A stretch of 64,000 bases of DNA from Rheinheimera sp. (GTDB taxonomy: Bacteria > Pseudomonadota > Gammaproteobacteria > Enterobacterales > Alteromonadaceae): positions 302,941 through 366,940 of the forward strand of contig DPJG01000027.1 in the NCBI GenBank assembly GCA_003543135.1. The letters are read 5' to 3'. Below, in pieces: positions 19,244 to 28,584 of the stretch. How positions within the stretch are numbered: the stretch's first letter is position 1; the number at the start of each line of letters is the position of its first letter. The notes beneath the pieces were generated by a model. That model was not told where the DNA came from. It was given only the letters and a program-made list of their open reading frames with translations, and searched no databases. The translations under genes and the position numbers were made by a program.

Positions 19244-21392
19244 GCCGGATCACAAGGCGTCAGATGACAAGAGACTTTGGACAGAGCTGCAACTCTGGTT
19301 ACAGCTGGGGCTCATTCGCCCGCTGGATTTGTCTTTGGTGCAAATGCTCAACGCGCAAATGTTAAAGCAAAAAGCAGCAGAGCCGCTCCCTGATGAGGTC
19401 TGGCGCTGGCTGGCGCTTGGCAGTGCACAGCTGGCGCAAGGCCATTTGTGTCTGGATCTTGCTCAGGTGCTGCAACAACCCGCACTGCTGTTAAGTCCGG
19501 CGCAGCGCCACGGCAAAGCGCTGGCGCTGTTGCAGCAGTGGCTGTTGCCGCAACAGCTTGATGAAGTGCTTACACAGTTACAGCAAGCTGTGCCTGTGGT
19601 GGCCTGTATCGGCCAAAACGAGCAACAGCAGCAGAATAGTCCTTATGTGCTGGAAGGCAACCGGCTGTATTTACGTCGTTACTGGCAGTATGAGCAGCAG
19701 ATCAAAGCCTATTTACAGCAAAGTTTTGCCCGCACCGCAGAACTTCGCCACAGCCTGGTGGCCGCAGAGGTAAAGCCATTGTTAACCGCGTTATTCCCGG
19801 ACACTGTGGCGCCAAATCCGGCGCAAGCTGCAGCACAAAACAGTCCGGACTGGCAGATGCTGGGTTGTGCCATGGCCGCCGGCAGCAGTTTTAGTGTGAT
19901 TACCGGTGGCCCCGGCACCGGCAAAACCACCACAGTGGTGAAACTGCTGTTGTTATTGCAACAGCTGCAGCAACAACAAGGCAAAGCTTATCTGCAGATC
20001 CGCTTGGCGGCACCCACAGGTAAAGCTGCTGCCAGGCTCAGTGTGGCCATTACCGGCGCATTAACCAAACTCACACCCCGACTTGGTTTAACGCCGGAGT
20101 TATTAAAGGCAGTACCAGCCCATGCCGAAACCCTGCACCGTTTGCTTGGGGTGCAACCGCAGCAGCAGGGTTTTAAATACCATGCAGGTTTTCCGCTGCC
20201 GCTGGATGTGCTGGTGGTGGATGAAGCGTCGATGGTTGATGTAGCGATGTTTACCGCCATGCTCAGTGCTTTACCGGCAAAGGCAAGGCTGATTTTACTG
20301 GGTGATAAAGACCAGCTGGCGTCGGTGGAAGCAGGTGCCATTCTGGCCGAGCTGTGCCGTGATGCCAGCAAGGGTGGTTACAGTGCGCAAACGGCAAAGT
20401 GGCTGGCGGCCATGAGCGGCCAACAGCTGCCTGATGCGGTGCAAACAAATACACCAGGTGCGCTGGAGCAGCAAATTCTGATGCTCAGAACAAGCCACAG
20501 GTTTGGTGCCGACAGCGGTATAGGGCAGTTAGCCGCTGCAGTCAATAGTGGTGACGCTGCCACAGCTTTACAGCTGCTACAACAAGGTGGTGCTGAAATT
20601 AGCTGGCTCTCACAAAGCCCGGCCAGTCAAAGTTTTCAGTTGCTGGTGCTGACCGGGCAGTTCAATGCAGAAGCAGGTTCTCAGGGCGCTGACGGTGGTT
20701 TTAGCCGTTATTTAAAACTGGTGCAGCAAGGGCCTGTGGCGGATCTGGCGGTAGCTGCTGAGTCCAACACTATGATGACGGACCAGCATCACTCAGCAAA
20801 TAGAGAAGACCACAGCCAGGCCAGTTACGAACAATGGGGCGCTGCTGTGCTGGAGGCCTTTGGCAGTTTTGCGCTGTTATGCGCACTGCGCCAGGGGGAA
20901 TATGGTGTGGAGCAGCTGAATCAGCGTATCAGTCAGTTGTTGTATCAGGCCAGGCTGATCCCGCGCACCGACGGCTGGTATCCGGGGCGGCCTGTGATGA
21001 TCACCCAGAACGACTATGCCACAGGGCTAATGAATGGTGATGTTGGTATTTGTCTGCCAAGGCTGGAAAATGTTGCCGGCCAGTTACAACAACGGCTTCG
21101 AGTGGTATTTCCGCCGGCGCGTCATGGTGAGCCACTGCGCTGGCTGATGCCAAGCCGGTTGCCGGCACTTGAAACTGTGTATGCCATGACAGTGCATAAA
21201 TCGCAGGGCTCGGAATTTAGCCATGCGGTATTGGTGTTACCCGATAGCCAAAGTGCCATTTTAAACCGCGAGCTGGTGTATACCGGCATTACCCGGGCGG
21301 TTAGCCGGTTTAGTTTAGTGTGCCCTGCTGAAACAGTGCTGCTGCAGGCTATCCAGAGCCGCACTGAACGCAGTGGTGGTTTGCGCTTATAA
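19230..21392 (+). CDS. recD: RecBCD subunit alpha (5'-3' helicase)
   Basis: ATG at 19230 follows AAGGAG and overlaps recB by 14 bases. The 720-residue SF1B helicase has Walker A GGPGTGKTTT near 225-235, LVVDEASMVD, LLGDKDQLASVEAG, and the C-terminal MTVHKSQGSEFSHAVLVLP and YTGITRA motifs. It is about 110 residues longer than E. coli RecD (608). The excess is mostly a Gln/Ser-rich central segment between about residues 450 and 540. The three subunits would form one complex for double-strand break repair and degradation of foreign linear DNA. Confidence 0.95.
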   Translation: MEFVKPDHKASDDKRLWTELQLWLQLGLIRPLDLSLVQMLNAQMLKQKAAEPLPDEVWRWLALGSAQLAQGHLCLDLAQVLQQPALLLSPAQRHGKALALLQQWLLPQQLDEVLTQLQQAVPVVACIGQNEQQQQNSPYVLEGNRLYLRRYWQYEQQIKAYLQQSFARTAELRHSLVAAEVKPLLTALFPDTVAPNPAQAAAQNSPDWQMLGCAMAAGSSFSVITGGPGTGKTTTVVKLLLLLQQLQQQQGKAYLQIRLAAPTGKAAARLSVAITGALTKLTPRLGLTPELLKAVPAHAETLHRLLGVQPQQQGFKYHAGFPLPLDVLVVDEASMVDVAMFTAMLSALPAKARLILLGDKDQLASVEAGAILAELCRDASKGGYSAQTAKWLAAMSGQQLPDAVQTNTPGALEQQILMLRTSHRFGADSGIGQLAAAVNSGDAATALQLLQQGGAEISWLSQSPASQSFQLLVLTGQFNAEAGSQGADGGFSRYLKLVQQGPVADLAVAAESNTMMTDQHHSANREDHSQASYEQWGAAVLEAFGSFALLCALRQGEYGVEQLNQRISQLLYQARLIPRTDGWYPGRPVMITQNDYATGLMNGDVGICLPRLENVAGQLQQRLRVVFPPARHGEPLRWLMPSRLPALETVYAMTVHKSQGSEFSHAVLVLPDSQSAILNRELVYTGITRAVSRFSLVCPAETVLLQAIQSRTERSGGLRL

Positions 21393-21410
21393 GCAGCTAA
21401 AAAATCTGGT

Positions 21411-22463
21411 TTAGCCTGGTGTTTGTAATTCGGGCAGCAGCGACGCTGCGGCCTGGGCCAGCAGCCACTGATTAAACACGGCAATTTCCTGGCGGCTCAC
21501 CGAGTCCTGGCGATAATGCAGCTGATACTGGCCCCAGGGCAGCTGATAACGCCAGGGCGTCAGCGCTTTTAGCTGGCCCTGACGGATGGCATCACCGGCA
21601 ATAAAACTGTTACTGAGTGCCAGACCACGGCCACAGCTAACTGCTTTGGTGGCAAGTAATGCAAGGCTCACCTGCGACATTTCCAGTTTGGCCGGCTCGC
21701 GCAGCTGCATTTGCTGCCGCCACAGTTGCCAGTCTTCCCCCTGCTCTGAGCTATACAGCGGATACGCAAATACCGATGCCGGATTGGTTAAATCCAGCAG
21801 CTGATATTGTGCAGGGGCACAGACCGGAAACCACCATTCGGTACGAATGCGCTGGCTAACAAAACCCGCAGGCGTGGGCCAGGTGCCTATGACCACATCA
21901 AAAGCGGCCGCATCCAGGCTGCTGGCGCTCGACTCCATATGCAACAACGTCTGGATCTGCGGGTATTGCTCCGTAAAAAGCGGCAGTCTGGGGGCCAGCC
22001 ATTCCACGGCAATGGAGGTTTGCGCCACAATTTTTAACACCCTCTGGTTGGTTTTGCGCAAATGGTGGGTGACCGACTGCAAACGGAAAAAACAATCACC
22101 AACCACCGAATATAAGGTGGCGCCAGCTTCCGTCAGCGTGATGGGTTTATGCTGACGCAGCAACAAAGGTATACCGATAAAATCTTCCAGTGCTCGGATT
22201 TGATGGCTGATGGCACTTTGGCTGACACAAAGCTCATCGGCAGCGCGGCTGAAACTGCATAACCGCGCCGTGGCTTCAAACGCCTGCAAGGCTTTTAGTG
22301 GTGGCAATTGCACCACACTGTGACTAACAGCATTGTGGCTAACAGTGTGATGACTCAGCGTGTTAGCGACCGGCTGCGTTATCTTGTTGCCCGGCTGCGC
22401 AACTGTTGCGTCCAGCCTGTCTGATTCGATGATTTGTTGTTTCTGATCTGAATGATTTGCCAT
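21411..22463 (-). CDS. LysR-family regulator, GcvA-like, with N-terminal extension
   Basis: A 350-residue LysR-type regulator. The helix-turn-helix lies near residues 66-95 (SFSRAADELCVSQSAISHQI), preceded by LPPLKALQAFEA, which is where GcvA-like proteins normally begin. The first 50 residues are an unusual polar extension with a short degenerate repeat (SHHTVSHNAVSHSV). The start is supported by GGAG 8 bases before the ATG; a later start is possible but no methionine occurs before the helix-turn-helix. The effector domain follows. It is divergent from the M24 peptidase and probably controls it through T-N11-A sites in the 201-base gap. Confidence 0.87.
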   Translation of the reverse strand: MANHSDQKQQIIESDRLDATVAQPGNKITQPVANTLSHHTVSHNAVSHSVVQLPPLKALQAFEATARLCSFSRAADELCVSQSAISHQIRALEDFIGIPLLLRQHKPITLTEAGATLYSVVGDCFFRLQSVTHHLRKTNQRVLKIVAQTSIAVEWLAPRLPLFTEQYPQIQTLLHMESSASSLDAAAFDVVIGTWPTPAGFVSQRIRTEWWFPVCAPAQYQLLDLTNPASVFAYPLYSSEQGEDWQLWRQQMQLREPAKLEMSQVSLALLATKAVSCGRGLALSNSFIAGDAIRQGQLKALTPWRYQLPWGQYQLHYRQDSVSRQEIAVFNQWLLAQAAASLLPELQTPG

Positions 22464-22488
22464 AAAAACTGCTCCGCGCCTGATAGCG

Positions 22489-22501
22489 TGAATTTAATTC
22501 A
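22489..22501. promoter_or_regulatory. Candidate LysR operator (T-N11-A palindrome)
   Basis: TGAATT-T-AATTCA is a perfect 13-base palindrome of the exact T-N11-A form recognised by LysR proteins. It lies 26 bases upstream of the LysR start, where autoregulation would be expected. Confidence 0.6.
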
Positions 22502-22509
22502 TCATTATC

Positions 22510-22532
22510 TGAAATCATATCATTTTATTTCA
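22510..22532. promoter_or_regulatory. Second inverted repeat in LysR/M24 gap
   Basis: TGAAAT and ATTTCA arms are separated by 11 bases. The arms share TGAA/TTCA ends with the neighbouring palindrome, so this may be an activation site for the same regulator. Confidence 0.4.
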
Positions 22533-22664
22533 TGGTAATAGCGCGGGATACTCTGTGCATCAGCCTGGCGCTACAGCGCAAAAAATAGTCAGCCAACAGC
22601 ACAAAGCCAATCAGTACAAAACCAGGCCAGCATAAAACCAGACAAGCACAACAAGGAGCAGCAG

Positions 22665-23885
22665 ATGACATTAGGTGTAGGCGGAAAAACAGCAGCAGAA
22701 GCGCTGGCCACTTTGTCGGATATGACGGCGGGCGTGCAGCCTATCGGAATTAAAGAACATCAGGCGCGTATTGAAAAAGCCTGCAGCCTGATGCAGCAGC
22801 AGGGCATTGCCGCTATTTATTTAAATGCCGGCACCAGTTTAAAGTATTTTACCGGCACCGCCTGGTACGCCAGCGAACGCCTGGTGGGCGCCTTACTCAC
22901 TGCAACAGGCGAGCTGCATTATCTGGCGCCGGTGTTTGAACTTGGCACCTTAAAAGACTATTGGCTGATTGAAGGTCAGTTACATGGCTGGCAGGAAGAC
23001 GAAAGCCCCTATGCGCTATTTATCAGTGTGTTGCGTCAATTAGGTATTACGGAAAACGATAAAGTGGGCCTGGATGAAAACACCGCTTATTTTATCGCTG
23101 ATGGCCTGAAGCAGCAGGCACCGACTCAGCAGTTTATCAATGCCAGCTGCATCACAGCTGCCTGTCGTCAGCAAAAATCAGCGGCCGAACTTGCGTTAAT
23201 GCAACGCGCCATGGAGATGACGCTGGCGGTGCATCAGGCCACCGCCAGTATGTTGTACGAGGGCATCGATACCCGTGAAGTGGAAGCTTTTATCGCGCAA
23301 GCGCATCGCAAAGTAGGCGCCAGTGGTTCTTATTTTGTGATTGTGCTGTTTGGGGTGGCATCCAGTTTTCCGCATGGTGTAAAAGAGCCACAGCAGCTGA
23401 AAAAAGGTGATGTGGTGCTGATCGACACCGGCTGTAAGCTGCATGAATATATCTCCGACATTACCCGTACTTATGTATTTGGCGAGCCCAATGAACGCCA
23501 GCGCCATTTCTGGCAGCTGGAAAAACAGGCACAAGCTGCTGCTTTTGCCAAAGCGCAGTTAGGCACTGCCTGTGGTGCTGTGGATGATGCGGCAAGAGCC
23601 GTATTAACAGCGGCCGGTCTTGGCCCTGATTATCAGCTGCCTGGTTTGCCACACCGCACCGGTCATGGCATTGGTTTGGATATTCACGAATGGCCTTATC
23701 TGGTTCGTGGCAACAAACAGCCATTATTGCCTGGCATGTGTTTTAGCAATGAGCCGATGATTTGTGTGCCGGGGGAGTTTGGTATTCGTTTGGAAGATCA
23801 CTTCTATATGACAGAGCAGGGCCCACGCTGGTTTACCGAGCCTGCTTATAGCATCGACGATCCTTTTGGTTTAAATCGGGTTTAA
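22665..23885 (+). CDS. M24 family Xaa-Pro-type aminopeptidase
   Basis: The 406-residue pita-bread metallopeptidase has an N-terminal creatinase-like domain and a C-terminal M24 domain. Metal ligands are visible: D253 (VLIDTG), D265 (SDITRTY), H334 (HRTGHGIGLDIHE), E363 (FSNEPM) and E377 (RLEDHF). It probably removes N-terminal residues from Xaa-Pro peptides in the cytoplasm, with Mn or Co. AAGGAG lies 6 bases before the ATG. The divergent LysR gene is the likely regulator. A hairpin terminator follows. Prolidase or creatinase-like activity cannot be excluded. Confidence 0.9.
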   Translation: MTLGVGGKTAAEALATLSDMTAGVQPIGIKEHQARIEKACSLMQQQGIAAIYLNAGTSLKYFTGTAWYASERLVGALLTATGELHYLAPVFELGTLKDYWLIEGQLHGWQEDESPYALFISVLRQLGITENDKVGLDENTAYFIADGLKQQAPTQQFINASCITAACRQQKSAAELALMQRAMEMTLAVHQATASMLYEGIDTREVEAFIAQAHRKVGASGSYFVIVLFGVASSFPHGVKEPQQLKKGDVVLIDTGCKLHEYISDITRTYVFGEPNERQRHFWQLEKQAQAAAFAKAQLGTACGAVDDAARAVLTAAGLGPDYQLPGLPHRTGHGIGLDIHEWPYLVRGNKQPLLPGMCFSNEPMICVPGEFGIRLEDHFYMTEQGPRWFTEPAYSIDDPFGLNRV

Positions 23886-23948
23886 TGCTTTAAATCACCG
23901 GTAAAACCTGCGCTCACAGCTCATATAAACATAATGGCTTTGCCTTTG

Positions 23949-23980
23949 ATGCCGGTTGCTCATTCAACCGGCATTATTTT
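23949..23980 (+). terminator. Terminator after M24 peptidase
   Basis: A 9-bp stem ATGCCGGTT/AACCGGCAT (23949-23957 with 23966-23974) is followed by TATTTTT. Confidence 0.8.
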
Positions 23981-24106
23981 TGGCTTTACCGCATCTTTTC
24001 CATCAGCGAACGCTTGTTGCCGACAGCAACAGATACGACATTTCCCTTGCTTGTTGTCCAAAAGCCCCGATAATAACCGCCGTCTTGGTTTGTTGTTGGA
24101 GTGAAC

Positions 24107-24934
24107 ATGGATTGGTGGTTGTTATTTCAGGCTTTTATTCTGGGTATTGTTGAAGGTCTGACCGAATTTTTACCTGTGTCCAGTACCGGGCACTTGATAG
24201 TCGTCGCCGATTTAATTGGTTTTCATAACGATGGCCGGGTGTTTGAAATTGCCATTCAGTTTGGTGCTATTCTGGCCATTGTCTTTGAATACCGGCAGCG
24301 TTTTTTAGGTGTTGCAACAGGGATGTTCTCCGACAGCAAAGCGCAAAAGTTTATCCTGAATTTGTTTATTGCCTTTTTACCGGCCGCCATTATTGGTTTG
24401 TTGTTTATTAAAACCATCAAACTGTATTTATTTAACCCTATTACCGTGGCTGTGATGCTGGTGCTGGGTGGTTTGATTATTCTGTGGGCTGAGCGTCGTC
24501 AGCATCAGGTTCGGGTGTTGGATGTGGACGATATCAGCTGGAAAGACGCATTAAAAATCGGTTGTGCCCAGGTGGTGTCTATGGTGCCTGGTACGTCCCG
24601 TTCTGGCGCCACTATTATTGGTGGTTTGTTTATTGGTCTGGATCGTAAAGTTGCGGCCGAGTTTTCATTTTTCCTGGCGGTGCCAACGATGTTTGCTGCC
24701 ACTTTTTACGATTTATTTAAACACCGCGATTTATTAGGCGCAGCTGATATCCCGATGTTTGCCGTGGGTTTTGTCACTGCTTTTGTCGCTGCTTTGCTGG
24801 CGGTTCGTACTTTAGTGAAATACGTTGGCAATCACAGTTATGAAATTTTTGCCTGGTACCGTATTGCCTTTGGTGGTTTTATTTTATTGAGCTGGCAACT
24901 GGGCTGGATTGACTGGGCAACAGCAGCTTTTTAA
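24107..24934 (+). CDS. uppP: Undecaprenyl-diphosphatase (BacA/UppP)
   Basis: The 275-residue polytopic membrane enzyme dephosphorylates undecaprenyl pyrophosphate, recycling the lipid carrier for peptidoglycan and surface polysaccharide. Signature regions are [19 protein letters not shown] near residue 14-32 and [15 protein letters not shown] near residue 160-175. The ATG at 24107 has GGAG 7 bases upstream; a GTG two codons earlier is less likely. Its position beside the polysaccharide locus is suggestive, but a strong terminator separates them. Confidence 0.96.
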   Translation: MDWWLLFQAFILGIVEGLTEFLPVSSTGHLIVVADLIGFHNDGRVFEIAIQFGAILAIVFEYRQRFLGVATGMFSDSKAQKFILNLFIAFLPAAIIGLLFIKTIKLYLFNPITVAVMLVLGGLIILWAERRQHQVRVLDVDDISWKDALKIGCAQVVSMVPGTSRSGATIIGGLFIGLDRKVAAEFSFFLAVPTMFAATFYDLFKHRDLLGAADIPMFAVGFVTAFVAALLAVRTLVKYVGNHSYEIFAWYRIAFGGFILLSWQLGWIDWATAAF

Positions 24935-24987
24935 TACCAAGGTTTCGCCGCTAAAAACCATCACCTGGAGTGATAGTGTTAGCGAGA

Positions 24988-25018
24988 AAAAAAACCGAAG
25001 CCTGGCTTCGGTTTTTTT
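24988..25018. terminator. Bidirectional terminator between uppP and pyruvyl transferase genes
   Basis: A 13-bp stem with A-run and T-run flanks (24988-25000 with 25006-25018, loop CCTGG) works for both converging transcripts. Confidence 0.9.
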
Positions 25019-25050
25019 ATGGGGCGTGTTATCAGCAGCGCTTGTGGTGA

Positions 25051-26217
25051 TTAACGCAAAGTGTCGTGCAGCTTTTGCCACATCAGCTGGTTTTTGGCTT
25101 TTAATGCCGCCGATCTTTCGGCAAGAACCGGCTGAATGTCATTTTTATTGGCCAAGAGCTGGGTGATTTTTTGCGTCAGCGTTAATGCCGATAACTCTTC
25201 AATACAATAATCGGCCATGCCAAAGTCATCCATCATGGCGTGATATTTGTGGCTCCAGCTGGTGGCAATACAAGGCACATTTTGGCTCAGCGCATTAATG
25301 GCACCGTGAAAACGCGAGCTGACACAAAGTTCGGCTTTGCCGATCAGTGCTTTGACCGCCAGCGGATCTTCAATGGTGATGATCTGACAAGGCGTCAGTT
25401 TGGCAATTTCAGCACAAAGCGCTGCGTCTTCTTTGCCTTCATGATTGACCAGTACTACGTTCAGGCCAAGCTCGGTCAGCTGATTACCGGCCGCGGCAAA
25501 AGCCTCCACATAACGGGTACGCTCTGCTTCGGCATTGGCGTGGTTAAATTTGGAAATCACTTTGTTGTTGGGAATAAGGGCCGCAAAAGGGCCATCAAAT
25601 TCCGGCAGGGCAGTGCGGCTTTCACCTTTTAAACCCACGGTAAAATCCGGCGTTAAGATCACATGGGGCGGTAGCTCAGCCATACAGGACTGCAAGTGGC
25701 CTAAAGACACAGGGTCGCGTACAAAAATCAGTTTGGCGTGCTGAATAATATCGCGCATCGCCGCTTTACTTTGCGCCGATTTAAATGGGCCAAAAGCCTG
25801 TGGCATAAAAATAAAAGCTTTGCCAGCCTCACCAAAACGTTTGACTTCACGGGCGGTATTTTGCAAAAACAACAATGGCCACTGGTCGCCATAAGCAAAA
25901 CCTGAGGCTTCTAAAATCACATCCACTTCGCGTTCTGTGACAATGCCGTAACGCTTTAAGGTATTGAGCATAAAGTTGGGTAATTTGCCAAACCAGGGCG
26001 TGAAATCCAGCCCTTTACGGCGCAATGACAATTTTTGCCAGGCGCCCAGCATAGCGCGTTCGCGGTAGGGTAAATTTGGGCCTGGGGATAACACCAGCTC
26101 AAAAGGCCGGCCTAACTGCTCTAAACCTTTTAAACAGCCCAGCAACATCAGATAAGCGCCTTTGTTGCGAAACTGCACCCCTTTAATTTCTACTTTTAAT
26201 GTGTGTTGCTTAGACAT
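25051..26217 (-). CDS. Polysaccharide pyruvyl transferase family protein
   Basis: A 388-residue GT-B-like enzyme of the CsaB/WcaK family, which moves pyruvate from phosphoenolpyruvate onto a sugar as a ketal. N-terminal VEIKGVQFRNKGAYLML and C-terminal CVSSRFHGAINALSQNVPCI match the family, the latter holding the RFH motif. It is last in the leftward arm wecA-wzx-nitroreductase-PPT. Its ATG lies 8 bases inside the nitroreductase gene, so the two are translationally coupled. It probably decorates the repeat unit made by this locus. The acceptor sugar is not predictable. Confidence 0.88.
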   Translation of the reverse strand: MSKQHTLKVEIKGVQFRNKGAYLMLLGCLKGLEQLGRPFELVLSPGPNLPYRERAMLGAWQKLSLRRKGLDFTPWFGKLPNFMLNTLKRYGIVTEREVDVILEASGFAYGDQWPLLFLQNTAREVKRFGEAGKAFIFMPQAFGPFKSAQSKAAMRDIIQHAKLIFVRDPVSLGHLQSCMAELPPHVILTPDFTVGLKGESRTALPEFDGPFAALIPNNKVISKFNHANAEAERTRYVEAFAAAGNQLTELGLNVVLVNHEGKEDAALCAEIAKLTPCQIITIEDPLAVKALIGKAELCVSSRFHGAINALSQNVPCIATSWSHKYHAMMDDFGMADYCIEELSALTLTQKITQLLANKNDIQPVLAERSAALKAKNQLMWQKLHDTLR

Positions 26218-27262
26218 AACTCAGTAATCCGGCTGCGGTTTTTTTCTCGGAATGTGGGATCAGTGCATTTGGATCTGGATATCCGACAGCAATCAGCATC
26301 ACCACGCGTTCAAAAGGCTGAAGTTTCAAAAGCTTCGCTATTTTAATTTCGTAATTTTCAATATCAGGCCAGTTAATAGAGCAGGACGCCAGGCCCATGG
26401 TTTCCAGCGCCAGCATCAGCTGCATATTGGCCAGGCTGGCGTCGATATAAATCACGTGGCGGTCACGCTCAAAAGGGTAAGCGCTTAAATCACCGACCAC
26501 GGCCAGTACTGCAGGTAAACCTTCGGCATAACCCACAGTGCCCATCGGCAGGCTGGCAAGTTTACGCAGGGTTTCGCCCTGGGTGGCGGCAATATAACGA
26601 AATGGCTGGCGGTTACAGGCACTGGGCGCCTGGGCTGCAGCGGCAACGGCACGCTCCAGTATTTCGGGCTCTACTGGTTTAGGCAAAAAGGTGCGCACCG
26701 AGCAGCGCTGCTGACAGAGTTTATAAAATTCGTGATAACTGATATCGGCTCTGGGTCTTTGCTGGTAAGGCGCTGGCGCTGCAGCGGCCTGCTGCTGTGT
26801 TTTGTTCAGCAGTGGCCTGATTTTGCCCGCTTGCTCAGCAAAAATGCCCGGCTGAGTGGCGCCTTCAGGCCAGGTAGTAACCGCAAAATAACTCTCCAGC
26901 ACATCATGGGCGTAGTTCAGTAAAGTTAAATCCAGCTGGTGAGCAGGCTCTTGCAGCATATTGCCAAAAGCTTTTAAGGTTTCGTCAATATAATCAAGCG
27001 CAAACAACGACTTACGTGGCACCATCGACAGGCCTTTTTCCAGCCGGTGGATATTACGGCGGATAATCACACTGGCAATGGTCGAGCTTTCTTCATGCAG
27101 CCGGTAATGCTGACGGCCAGCGGCTGTAGCATGCATTTCACGGCGAAAATGCGGGTTAAAAAACGCATAATAAATGCCGGCAAATTTGCGGCTTTTGGCG
27201 GCATAAGGCAATAACCATAAATCCAGCCTGGCGTAGGTGGCTCGCAGCAGTTTTTTAATCAC
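26210..27262 (-). CDS. Nitroreductase-family protein with N-terminal helical extension
   Basis: GTG at 27262 is the likely start: GGAG overlaps the end of the flippase gene just upstream, and the two genes are 2 bases apart. The 350-residue product has a non-catalytic N-terminal half (about 1-180), including IIRRNIHRLEKGLSM. That motif recurs, as I recall, in nitroreductase-like proteins of polysaccharide loci. The C-terminal FMN-binding nitroreductase fold has QQRCSVRTFLPKPV, QAPSACNRQPFRY and a final GYPDPNA. It is coupled to a pyruvyl transferase, so a role in glycan modification rather than detoxification is inferred. The substrate is unknown. Confidence 0.85.
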   Translation of the reverse strand: MIKKLLRATYARLDLWLLPYAAKSRKFAGIYYAFFNPHFRREMHATAAGRQHYRLHEESSTIASVIIRRNIHRLEKGLSMVPRKSLFALDYIDETLKAFGNMLQEPAHQLDLTLLNYAHDVLESYFAVTTWPEGATQPGIFAEQAGKIRPLLNKTQQQAAAAPAPYQQRPRADISYHEFYKLCQQRCSVRTFLPKPVEPEILERAVAAAAQAPSACNRQPFRYIAATQGETLRKLASLPMGTVGYAEGLPAVLAVVGDLSAYPFERDRHVIYIDASLANMQLMLALETMGLASCSINWPDIENYEIKIAKLLKLQPFERVVMLIAVGYPDPNALIPHSEKKTAAGLLSYV

Positions 27263-27264
27263 AA

Positions 27265-28584
27265 CTAAGACTCCGGTTTGGCCGGTGGTTGTGGTGCCAC
27301 CGCTTTTACTTTTAACAATTGCCAAAAATGCGCTCTGGTTTTGCCTGAGCAGAATAAAAAGAAAAATGATGCATAAGCATACGAAATTAACGTGGCCCAG
27401 GCCGCGCCTTCAATGCCATAAATGGGAATCAACCACAGATTAAGCAGCACATTTAAAATAGCGCCGACACCGTGGCTTAATAAACTTAAAGGTTCGTTAC
27501 CGGTAATAATTAAATGCTGGCTAATAAGCGCCCGCACAAAAATAAAACAGCCAGCCCAGACATGAATTTGCAGCACTGTGGCAGAAGGCACAAATTTTTC
27601 GCCATAAGCCAGCCACATGATCCACTTCGCGCCCAAAGTCATAAAGATGGCAATGCCAAAGGCCATCAGAAAAAACTGCACACTGCGTTTTTTCAAAATG
27701 CAAAGATAGCTGTCCCAGTGATTGTTATAGGCTTTGAGTAAATCCGGGTAATAACGTGCGGCCAAAGTGACAGGAATGACGTACCAAAGTTCAGATAACC
27801 TCGCCACCGCCGTATATTGACCCGTGGCAGCGACCCCTATCATCTGTTCAATCATAATGGTGTCGATTTTCAGATAAATCACCGACACCACACCGGATAA
27901 CCAGAGCCAGCTGGAGCGTTTTAATAGGTCTTTGCTGCTTTGCCAGCTGAAATACCGCAAGCTAAGGCCAGGCTCGTCTGGTGCATAACGGCGCTGCCAG
28001 TAATATTGCAAAGCGCCGGTCAGGAAAAATTCAATGCCCACCACCAACAGCAGCATATCCACCTGGGCACCATAAATCAGCGCCACCACCCGGGCTGTCA
28101 GTGTCAGCATTGACACGACAATTTTTGACAGCGCTACTGCACGAAAATGCCCCCGATAGTTCTGGTCGTATTCACAGAGCATCATGGCGCTGAAACTTTG
28201 CAGAATAAAAAGTGTACTGATGGCAACAGGGCCGATGGCAAAATAATGCGGGTAAAAAACGGCAAAACCCAAAATCATCAGCAGGGCAAAAAACAAACCT
28301 GCAATCAGCCGAAGCCAAAGAGCGCTTTGTAAGATGGTTCTGCTTTGCTGCGGGTCGGTCTGACTGCTGGCCATTTTCTGTACCAGATTGTTCAGGCCCA
28401 TGCTGCTAAGCGGCGTCAAAAATGCCGCCCAGACCATCACAACACCGTACACACCCAGCGCTTCGTCGCCCAGCATGCGCGCCACCATAAAGGTCACAAT
28501 GGCGCCTGCGCCCAAACGGAAAAAACGCTCCATCAACATAATGATGGCGCGCGCTTCCAGCAATTTACGGATTGTTTTTAGCAC
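27265..28584 (-). CDS. Oligosaccharide flippase, Wzx-like (leftward arm)
   Basis: The 439-residue MOP-superfamily membrane protein should have about 12-14 transmembrane helices. The opening segment FFRLGAGAIVTFMVARMLGDEALGVYGVV is typical of polysaccharide flippases. It would move the undecaprenyl-linked repeat unit to the periplasmic face. It overlaps the end of wecA by 20 bases and is followed 2 bases later by the nitroreductase gene. A second flippase lies in the rightward arm at 34.8 kb, so the two may handle different glycans. Confidence 0.88.
   Translation of the reverse strand: MLKTIRKLLEARAIIMLMERFFRLGAGAIVTFMVARMLGDEALGVYGVVMVWAAFLTPLSSMGLNNLVQKMASSQTDPQQSRTILQSALWLRLIAGLFFALLMILGFAVFYPHYFAIGPVAISTLFILQSFSAMMLCEYDQNYRGHFRAVALSKIVVSMLTLTARVVALIYGAQVDMLLLVVGIEFFLTGALQYYWQRRYAPDEPGLSLRYFSWQSSKDLLKRSSWLWLSGVVSVIYLKIDTIMIEQMIGVAATGQYTAVARLSELWYVIPVTLAARYYPDLLKAYNNHWDSYLCILKKRSVQFFLMAFGIAIFMTLGAKWIMWLAYGEKFVPSATVLQIHVWAGCFIFVRALISQHLIITGNEPLSLLSHGVGAILNVLLNLWLIPIYGIEGAAWATLISYAYASFFFLFCSGKTRAHFWQLLKVKAVAPQPPAKPES

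Noticed and set aside
25660-25680. GGCGGTAGCTC, resembling the ops/JUMPStart element of polysaccharide operons
   Set aside because: It lies inside the pyruvyl transferase gene, on the opposite strand, mid-operon and not in a leader; the match is partial and probably codon-driven.
27263-27325. Extended N-terminus of the nitroreductase gene
   Set aside because: It lies within the flippase coding sequence; the GTG at 27262 with a ribosome site is the better start.
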